Positions 15,039-20,302 of a stretch of DNA of 20,302 nt are shown piece after piece. The stretch is from Pseudomonadota bacterium (GTDB lineage Bacteria > Desulfobacterota > Syntrophobacteria > Syntrophobacterales > Syntrophobacteraceae), in assembly GCA_023416335.1 (NCBI GenBank), contig JAEZHY010000206.1, forward strand, positions 1 to 20,302. The letters run 5' to 3'. The position numbers were made by a program, and so were the translations under genes. Each line of letters opens with the position of its first letter. Within the stretch, counting starts at the first letter, position 1. The notes under the pieces are model-generated. The model saw only the letters and a list, made by a program, of their open reading frames with translations. It was not told the DNA's origin and searched no databases.

Positions 15039-15883
15039 ATCGGCCTAATCCAAATCGACGCATCCTGGAGGATCCCCACCGTGACGCGGACGGCATGATA
15101 TGCCGCATAATGTCGGAAATCCGCCATACCGAAGCCAGGCTGGCGGAAGATATTCTTGAACTTCAAAAGAGACTTACTCCGGATCGTATCATCGATGAAT
15201 TTTTTACAGGGGTCCAAAAGGAAGCGTTCAGGAGAATTGAAATTATGACCACAAAGACATTTAGCGAAATGGGAGAGAAAATTGGAGGCAAGGCGAAAGA
15301 CACGGTGAAGAGCCACCCGTACTCATCCGCACTGGTAGGACTCGGAGCCGGGTATTTCATGTTCAAATCCATGAAGAAAAAATCGGGGGAGAAGATGGAG
15401 TCCGCATCTTCAGAGAGTTCGACTCCACAGGTTCCTTATACGGAAACCGGGACAACCTCGGGAATGGAGTACGGACTCAGCGGAGGCGAATACAACCTTG
15501 GATCCTCTCCGACACAGCACCCGACACCGGAGTCCGAGGTATCCGGCAAGAGTCCCCGGTTCTCGCAATATAAGGAAACCGCGAAGCAATATGGCGAAAA
15601 AGCTCTGGAGAAGACTCATGCAGCCAAATCGCGGGTTTCGGAATACGCGGATGAAAACCCCTTTGTTGTCGGCTTCATAGGCCTTTCATTAGGTGTGATT
15701 GTCGGCGTACTGACGAGCAGGGCTCTGAGCGAAAATGAACTCATCGATGAAACACGGCGGACATTGAAAGAGAAGACCCGTGGACTGCTGAGAGAAACAC
15801 GTGAAAAAGCGGGTCACATCATCGAGGAAGCACGTCGTGCAGCCAAAGAGGAAGCCGAACGGCAGAACCTGATCACGCATTGA
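15014..15883 (+). CDS. DUF3618-containing membrane protein with YqjD-like tail
   Basis: A 289-aa protein. Residues 28-62 (ICRIMSEIRHTEARLAEDIL, then LQKRLTPDRI) match the DUF3618 helix pattern. HPYSSALVGLGAGYFMF (101-117) is the hydrophobic segment that normally ends that domain. A low-complexity Ser/Thr/Gly/Pro linker (125-180) leads to a second unit: a helix (183-214), NPFVVGFIGLSLGVIVGVLTS (215-235), and a highly charged Arg/Glu coiled tail (240-286). The second unit resembles YqjD/DUF883 proteins, so one polypeptide seems to hold two membrane-anchored modules. The start at 15014 has GAGGGA nine bases upstream. It is the last gene of the operon, followed by palindromic repeats. Confidence 0.8.
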   Translation: METGSADVDRPNPNRRILEDPHRDADGMICRIMSEIRHTEARLAEDILELQKRLTPDRIIDEFFTGVQKEAFRRIEIMTTKTFSEMGEKIGGKAKDTVKSHPYSSALVGLGAGYFMFKSMKKKSGEKMESASSESSTPQVPYTETGTTSGMEYGLSGGEYNLGSSPTQHPTPESEVSGKSPRFSQYKETAKQYGEKALEKTHAAKSRVSEYADENPFVVGFIGLSLGVIVGVLTSRALSENELIDETRRTLKEKTRGLLRETREKAGHIIEEARRAAKEEAERQNLITH

Positions 15884-15931
15884 GCGAGAAATAAGACTCC
15901 AATCACGTATGGAACGAACCTCACATTGTCT

Positions 15932-16024
15932 GCGGCACGGTATCCCGACCGTGCCGCCTCCCTGCCCGGCCGATTCGGTTCATGAGTTCCAATCGGCAAA
16001 CACGGCGCGGTCGGGAAACCGCGC
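15932..16024. repeat. Pair of palindromes related to the CGGCACGGT family
   Basis: GCGGCACGGT (15932-15941) pairs with ACCGTGCCGC (15948-15957); the variant GCGCGGT (16005-16011) pairs with ACCGCGC (16018-16024), with the loop CGGGAA. Degenerate halves (GACCGCGGC near 16043, GACCGTGCC near 16085) follow towards the DinB gene. They fill the 222-base gap between two convergent genes and may work as bidirectional terminators. Confidence 0.65.
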
Positions 16025-16105
16025 TACAACTTTTGGTCTTGAGACCGCGGCACAACTCTTTGGCACCACAACTATTGGTGGGAGACCGTGCCATAACAAT
16101 GGCCG

Positions 16106-16585
16106 TCATTTCCTGACGACTTTTTTCATGCTTTCGAAATGCTCTCCTCCGGATACCAGGATAGCCGTCTCCAATAACTTCCCGACCGACATGTCTTTTC
16201 CCGCCGCCGGAAGGTGTCCCGTCTTCTCGATTTGGGAATCATCCATCGAGGCCAGGAAGTCGACAACTTTCCGGCCGTTTTCACGAAGTACATCCAGGAC
16301 TTCAGATTTTGAACAGTCAGCATGCTTCCGCGCATGTTCATTAGCAAGCCGGGTTATATCATCCGCGGTCATCCGGGGAAGGGCTTCGCCATTCAAAATC
16401 ATTTTCGCCATTGCCATTACCTGGTAATGGCCCGCCCCAATATGCCTGGCGGTTACGCCCACGGGCCAGTCCTCCGGCATACATATTCTTTCCCAGTCTT
16501 CGTCGCTGCAATTTTCGACAAACCGAATGACCTCGTCGTTGAACGATCCGACACGCTTCGATAGATCGACTGCATTCTTATTCAT
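16106..16585 (-). CDS. DinB-fold protein
   Basis: A 159-aa four-helix protein of the DinB/maleylpyruvate isomerase-like superfamily. WPVGVTARHIGAGHYQV (40-56) with His48 and His53 and the final GGEHFESMKKV (146-156) with His149 occupy the usual metal-ligand helices; NEHARKH (82-88) adds further histidines. Members include thiol-dependent transferases and isomerases and DNA-damage-inducible proteins of unknown activity. The specific reaction cannot be told. An ideal AGGAGG (16593-16598) precedes the ATG. It is divergent from the MerA-like gene, with 127 bases between the start codons. Confidence 0.8.
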   Translation of the reverse strand: MNKNAVDLSKRVGSFNDEVIRFVENCSDEDWERICMPEDWPVGVTARHIGAGHYQVMAMAKMILNGEALPRMTADDITRLANEHARKHADCSKSEVLDVLRENGRKVVDFLASMDDSQIEKTGHLPAAGKDMSVGKLLETAILVSGGEHFESMKKVVRK

Positions 16586-16654
16586 ATTCTCTCCTCCTGA
16601 CCGTCCGAGTTGTATATTGCCACCTGCAACGAGATTCTCCCATTAACGGGCATT

Positions 16655-16683
16655 TTCGCAATCTAATCATCAGAGCTTATATT
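16655..16683 (+). promoter_or_regulatory. Candidate promoter of the MerA-like/VTT operon
   Basis: TTCGCA (16655-16660) and TATATT (16678-16683) are separated by 17 bases, with the Shine-Dalgarno (GGAG, 16701-16704) and ATG (16713) shortly after. The -10 is good, the -35 moderate. Confidence 0.4.
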
Positions 16684-16712
16684 CAATAGGATCACAATAT
16701 GGAGCTTATGGG

Positions 16713-18365
16713 ATGATGACGGCATTACAGACAACGGAGGCCCCGACGACAGTGGGAAACGACAGATCTCCCGTAATCGAACCGCAGGACGAATATAACG
16801 CTCTTCTCCTTTCCAATGCGCATCCGCCGGACTGGGTAAACCCAAAGCCCGCGGGCCGCTATAACCTGATCGTATTGGGTGCCGGGACGGCAGGCCTGGT
16901 CGCTGTTTCCATTGCCGCCGCACTCGGAGCAAAGGTCGCTCTTATTGAAAAAGACCTCCTCGGAGGCGATTGTCTGAATACCGGCTGCGTTCCGTCCAAA
17001 GCCATCATCCGTTCATCCCGTTCGATTCGTGATACCGTCGAGGCCGATGTCTTCGGGGTCAAACTTCCCGGTGAGGTCCGATCGAACTTCGAATTGGTAA
17101 TGGAGCGCATGCGGAAGCTCCGCTCCCATATCAGTCGCCATGATGCCGCTAACCGATTTCGAGCGATGGGAGTCGATGTTTTCTTCGGAAAAGCGCGATT
17201 TGCCGGCCTGGATTCGGTCCGCGTCGGCGATCGGGAATTGCGCTTCTCCAGGGCGGTCATAGCCACCGGGGCCCGAGCCGCTCACCTCCGGATCGAAGGC
17301 CTGGAAAAATCGGGATATTTCACAAACGAAACCGTTTTCTCGATCACAAAACTTCCGGAGCGTCTTGCCGTCATCGGGGCAGGTCCGGTCGGATGCGAAC
17401 TGGCGCAGGCTTTCCGCAGGCTCGGGTCCGAAGTCTACCTTTTCCACCGCTCCGACTGTCTTTTGAACCGCGAGGATGAAGACGCATCAACCCTCCTGCA
17501 GGAAACGTTCGAAGCCGAGGGAATCCATTTGTTTTTAGATTCGCGCATTCATTCGGTCCTGACAAAAGGAAAAGCCAAGTTGCTGTCCTTCCAGTCGCGT
17601 GGAAACGTCGGCACCATCGCGGTAGATGCCATTCTGGCAGGTGTTGGGCGAAACCCCAATGTCGAAGACCTGGGACTTGAAGAAGCCGGTGTTGAATATG
17701 ATAGAAGACAGGGCGTCCTCGTAGACGACTATCTTCGCACAACCAACAGAAGAATCTACGCGGCGGGAGACGTGTGTCTCAATTATAAATTCACGCACGC
17801 TGCCGATGCGACGGCGAGGATCGCAGTTCAGAACTCTCTTTTTCTCGGGCGGAAGAAATTGAGCAGCCTGAGCATCCCTCGGGTCACCTACACAGACCCG
17901 GAAATTGCGCAGATCGGAGTTATCGGGAAAGAAGCCAGGGAAAGAAGAACAGCAATCGACACATTCGTCAGGCAGATGCAAGAAGTTGACAGAGCGGTCC
18001 TCGACGGTGAAGAAAGGGGATTTGTAAAGATTCACACCGCGCGGGGCACGGATAAGATTCTTGGAGCGACAATAGTTGCGCGGCACGCGGGAGAAATGAT
18101 AAACGAATTAAGCCTTGCTATATCGAACGGGCTCGGGCTGAAGGCGATAGCCAACGTGATTCACCCTTATCCGACGCAAGCCGAGGCAATCAAACAGGTG
18201 GCGGACCTGTACACCCGAAGTCGTCTGAGCCCGCTTGTGAAATCCCTGAGCGCTTCATGGCTGCGGGCCGCCCGTTCGGATGCCGCAGGTGTGTTCGAAA
18301 ACTTTCTTACCGGCGTGAGGAAACGCATCCTGCGGATATTACGATCGGAGAGTCGCCAAACGTGA
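16713..18365 (+). CDS. MerA-like FAD-dependent pyridine nucleotide-disulfide oxidoreductase
   Basis: A 550-aa class I flavoprotein disulfide reductase. It has a 49-residue N-terminal extension, the FAD site LGAGTAG (55-61), the redox-active GGDCLNTGCVPSK (84-96, Cys87 and Cys92), the NAD(P) site VIGAGPVGCE (220-229), a second FAD site YAAGDV (349-354) and the dimer-interface HPYPTQ (484-489). It resembles mercuric reductase and dihydrolipoamide dehydrogenase, but the extension has no metal-binding HMA domain and the C-terminus lacks the Cys pair needed for Hg(II) handling, so it is unlikely to be a true MerA. The basic C-terminal tail (about 515-550) is unusual. GGAG eight bases before the ATG supports the start. 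It shares an operon with a VTT-domain membrane protein, a known pairing (sometimes fused) with unknown substrate. Confidence 0.92.
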   Translation: MMTALQTTEAPTTVGNDRSPVIEPQDEYNALLLSNAHPPDWVNPKPAGRYNLIVLGAGTAGLVAVSIAAALGAKVALIEKDLLGGDCLNTGCVPSKAIIRSSRSIRDTVEADVFGVKLPGEVRSNFELVMERMRKLRSHISRHDAANRFRAMGVDVFFGKARFAGLDSVRVGDRELRFSRAVIATGARAAHLRIEGLEKSGYFTNETVFSITKLPERLAVIGAGPVGCELAQAFRRLGSEVYLFHRSDCLLNREDEDASTLLQETFEAEGIHLFLDSRIHSVLTKGKAKLLSFQSRGNVGTIAVDAILAGVGRNPNVEDLGLEEAGVEYDRRQGVLVDDYLRTTNRRIYAAGDVCLNYKFTHAADATARIAVQNSLFLGRKKLSSLSIPRVTYTDPEIAQIGVIGKEARERRTAIDTFVRQMQEVDRAVLDGEERGFVKIHTARGTDKILGATIVARHAGEMINELSLAISNGLGLKAIANVIHPYPTQAEAIKQVADLYTRSRLSPLVKSLSASWLRAARSDAAGVFENFLTGVRKRILRILRSESRQT

Positions 18366-19057
18366 TAACTGTATTCGGAACAAACGGCACAGAACGCAGA
18401 TCGAAGATCAAAGCCCTGATACTCATGGCTTCTTTGATCTTGGTTCTGCTCGTTTTTCGTTTTACGCCGCTGCAGGAATATTTTTCACCTCATTACATCC
18501 AGAACGTTGCCGACCAAGCCGGATTCTGGGCTCCGATCGTTTTCATATTGCTTTATGCGGCGGGAATATGCCTCTTTATCCCGGGAGTCGTTCTCACGGG
18601 AGTCGGGGCCGTTATTTTTGGGCCGTACTGGGGCTTTCTCTATATATGGGCAGGCGGAATGATCGGTGCGGCCGTCTCCTTCGCCCTGGCGCGAACCCTG
18701 GGCAGGGAATATGCCGGATCCCTGGTGGGAGAAAGACTCCGCAAGTATGATGAAGCCATCGAGCGAAACGGCTTTGCAACGGTACTCTATCTGAGGCTCA
18801 TCTACGCCCCTTTTAATCTGACGAACCTCGGGATGGGCCTCACCCGTGTCCATTTCTCCGACTATATCCTCGGAACCGGGCTGGGAATAATGGTGGGGAC
18901 CTTCATAATAACCCTCTTCATAGGAAACATAAGCGGCGTCTGGGCGTCCGGAGACTGGAGCGGTTTGCTTTCCTGGGAAGTTCTCCTCCCCTTCGGGCTT
19001 TTCCTCTTATCCCTGATGATACCCAAAGCGATAAAGAAGATCAGGGGCGAGAAGTAA
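18362..19057 (+). CDS. TVP38/TMEM64 (VTT/DedA-like) membrane protein
   Basis: A 231-aa membrane protein of the SNARE-associated/VTT family. Hydrophobic helices lie at about 17-34, 55-75, 76-112 (re-entrant region LFIPGVVLTGVGAVIFGPYWG then GAAVSFALARTLGR), 169-191 and 205-221; the signature LRLIYAPFNLTNLGMGLT (144-161) is typical. The family is linked to lipid scrambling or small-molecule transport. The start is a GTG at 18362 whose last bases form the stop of the upstream gene (GTGA overlap), with CGGAGAG nine bases upstream; the next in-frame Met lies inside the first helix, so GTG is favoured. Translational coupling with the MerA-like gene suggests a shared redox or detoxification task. 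Confidence 0.9.
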   Translation: MITVFGTNGTERRSKIKALILMASLILVLLVFRFTPLQEYFSPHYIQNVADQAGFWAPIVFILLYAAGICLFIPGVVLTGVGAVIFGPYWGFLYIWAGGMIGAAVSFALARTLGREYAGSLVGERLRKYDEAIERNGFATVLYLRLIYAPFNLTNLGMGLTRVHFSDYILGTGLGIMVGTFIITLFIGNISGVWASGDWSGLLSWEVLLPFGLFLLSLMIPKAIKKIRGEK

Positions 19058-19186
19058 AGAGCGTGAATAGAAAACACAGAGTGCGCCGTAATTGTTTCCG
19101 AGTGCGAAGCGCAGAGGCTGCGATAGGGTTGCCCTGAGAGGCACAGCACGTACCGGATACTATCCGCCCCTGCCGGGGCGGAGTTT

Positions 19187-19724
19187 CCAAGGCGGACCTC
19201 ATATGCGTCAACTTAAGCCAACCGCTGGTTCCCAAGCTCTTGGGGCTGTTGCCCAAATCATCGCGGCAGCCCCGAACGGCTCGCAGAACCCGGACTCGTC
19301 ATTCCGATGGACATCGGAATCCACGCCTTTTGGGCAGATTAATAGTGAATTCAAGTCCTTAAAAACTCTGGATCCCGGCTTGAAAGCACTGCCGGGATGA
19401 CGGGTTGGGGGGCTTGGTCGCAAAATGCCCGCTAAAGAAACTCATCTCCATTTGGGCAACAGCCCCTTGCCTGGGGCCCCCCCGTTGGGAAGCTCCGGCT
19501 TCCTCTCACAAAAGCCGCGCCTATCATTCAGCTTTCACCATTCCGACAGAATTGCGAATTGATTTCGGTGAATTAGGTTTGTTTGCCAATTGGTTGAGTA
19601 GTCGGTCTGCGGGAAAATGACGGGGTGGACGGGGCCGTTCCGGGCAATTCATCGCTCCCGGGGCGGGGTTCCCAAGGCGGACCTTGGGAACCAGCGGCGT
19701 ATTTCCTAAAAGCAACAACATTGA
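19187..19724. repeat. Composite dispersed palindromic repeat, right copy
   Basis: Collinear with about 2926-3207 once the 225-bp insertion at 19242-19466 is removed: both contain ATATGCGTCAACTTAAGCC and then a long block near 19494-19660 with few differences. The right end holds the palindrome GGTTCCCAAGG (19667-19677)/CCTTGGGAACC (19682-19692) and an AT-rich tail (to 19724) that is the reverse complement of the left copy's start at 2714-2760. No gene is recognised in 19058-19774; 19058-19186 shows nothing else. Confidence 0.8.
19242..19466. mobile_element. 225-bp MITE-like element with perfect 17-bp terminal inverted repeats
   Basis: GGGGCTGTTGCCCAAAT (19242-19258) is the exact reverse complement of 19450-19466. 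It interrupts the dispersed repeat at a point where the copy at 2962-3207 is continuous, so it is a genuine insertion. The dinucleotide TT flanks both ends and could be a target duplication, too short to prove. No coding capacity is visible; the interior contains ATGGACATCGGAATCCACGC and GGATCCCGGCTTGAAAGC, of the type found in intergenic repeats. Confidence 0.75.
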
Positions 19725-19774
19725 ACCTTATCGTGCTTACATCAACGGTCTTCGGCAGCAGACAAAAATGCCCG

Positions 19775-20302
19775 CTATTTTTGTGTCATGGGGTTCGCCT
19801 GCGCCCTCTTGGATTCCACATACCACCTGACGGTTTCTTCCATCCCCTTCTTTACATTGTACTGGGGTGAGTAGCCGAGCAACGATCCCGCGCGGGAAAT
19901 ATCGGCCAGAGAGTGCCGCACGTCGCCCTTGCGAAAGGAGCCGTATTCCGGAGCTACGTTCCCGGCTTCGGGGATATACTCTGCCAGGGGCTGCCTGATG
20001 AGATCCAGAAGCTGGTTGAGGGTGGTTCTCTCCCCAAATGCAATATTGTAAACCTTATTTACGGATTCCTCATTTCGGGAAAGAGCGGACAGGATGTTCG
20101 CCTGTACCACATTTTTTATATAGCAGAAGTCCCGGCTGGTTTCGCCGTCACCGTTAACGATCGGAGTCCGCAGGCCCATCAGGGCATCGATCCAGCGAGG
20201 AACGACTGCCGCGTATGCCCCGTTGGGATCCTGCCGTTTTCCAAAGACATTGAAATATCTGAGCCCGATCCATTCGAATTCGTATACCCGTGAAAACACC
20301 CC
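19775..20302 (-). CDS. NAD-dependent nucleotide-sugar epimerase, WbpP/TviC type (C-terminal part, cut by window)
   Basis: About 175 residues are present, and the frame stays open to the window edge, so the gene continues beyond 20302. The sequence LRYFNVFGKRQDPNGAYAAV, NGDGETSRDFCYIKNVVQAN, VYNIAFGERTTLNQL and FRKGDVRHSLADISRA is the substrate-binding half of short-chain dehydrogenase-type epimerases, closest in memory to the UDP-N-acetylglucosamine 4-epimerases WbpP and TviC used in O-antigen or capsule synthesis. The N-terminal Rossmann motif and the YxxxK site are outside the window. The apparent GTG at 20299 is internal, not a start. The gene may belong to a polysaccharide cluster to the right. 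Confidence 0.9.
   Translation of the reverse strand, partial: GVFSRVYEFEWIGLRYFNVFGKRQDPNGAYAAVVPRWIDALMGLRTPIVNGDGETSRDFCYIKNVVQANILSALSRNEESVNKVYNIAFGERTTLNQLLDLIRQPLAEYIPEAGNVAPEYGSFRKGDVRHSLADISRAGSLLGYSPQYNVKKGMEETVRWYVESKRAQANPMTQK

Noticed and set aside
13799..15316. Long minus-strand frames (216 and 250 aa) opposite the DUF883/holin/DUF3618 genes
   Set aside because: The plus-strand genes have good Shine-Dalgarno sites, overlap like an operon and show family features; the minus frames do not.
16713..18365. Annotation as true mercuric reductase MerA
   Set aside because: No N-terminal HMA domain, no C-terminal Cys pair and no other mer gene nearby.
19761..19787. GACAAAAAT ... ATTTTTGTGTC dyad at the end of the epimerase gene
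   Set aside because: AT-only stem that includes the stop codon; stability too low for an intrinsic terminator call.
1..20302. CRISPR array, tRNA, rRNA or prophage
   Set aside because: No regularly spaced direct repeats, no RNA gene signatures and no phage structural genes; the 'holin' family gene sits in a non-phage operon.

Overview
The window looks like a chromosomal segment of an anaerobic Gram-negative bacterium. A Desulfobacterota member near the Syntrophobacterales is my best guess. That is an inference from the mix of a Wolinella-type diheme succinate:quinone reductase/fumarate reductase operon, an AcuB-like CBS-ACT protein, a fused MsrA-MsrB, a MerA-like flavoprotein with a VTT membrane protein, and palindrome-rich dispersed repeats. 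No rRNA or tRNA gene and no CRISPR array was seen.

Layout. 1-430: decayed IS200/IS605 transposase (minus strand) with a terminal-type hairpin. 629-2363: an unrecognised helical protein, then a DUF523 (TudS-like)-DUF1722 protein. 2364-3421: about 1 kb without a convincing gene, mostly a composite palindromic repeat. 3422-4862: an exported PQQ-type sugar dehydrogenase-like beta-propeller and a 63-aa Cys-rich protein. 4922-8422 (minus): frdCAB with its own promoter candidate and a strong terminator. 9076-11155: a ChaN/EreA/Tiki-like protein, a small helix-hairpin-helix protein (minus) and a CBS-CBS-ACT protein. 11182-13757: a Clp1/Grc3-like polynucleotide kinase (minus), a second small Cys-rich protein (plus) and exported MsrAB (minus). 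14081-15883: three overlapping genes for membrane-anchored helical proteins (YqjD/DUF883-like, holin-X/YqjE-like, DUF3618). 16106-16585 (minus): a DinB-fold protein. 16713-19057: a two-gene operon of a MerA-like disulfide oxidoreductase and a TVP38/TMEM64 protein, coupled by a GTGA overlap. 19058-19774: a second copy of the palindromic repeat, interrupted by a 225-bp element with perfect 17-bp inverted ends. 19775-20302 (minus): C-terminal part of a WbpP/TviC-type nucleotide-sugar epimerase, cut by the window edge.

How the genes fit together. The Frd complex is the central energy-metabolism unit, joining succinate/fumarate to the quinone pool. Around it are protein-repair (MsrAB), redox (MerA-like + VTT) and envelope-stress (DUF3618 cluster) genes. 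Most transcription units are short (one to three genes), and many start sites are fixed by clear Shine-Dalgarno sequences, including a TTG start (frdA) and a GTG start (VTT gene).

The most unusual observations are: two unlinked small proteins sharing one Cys/DGKF pattern; a nested MITE-like insertion in a dispersed repeat whose other copy lies 16 kb away; an apparent moved cluster-ligand cysteine in the DUF523 protein; and a bacterial Clp1-like kinase. I see no clear anti-phage or other wholly new multi-gene system.
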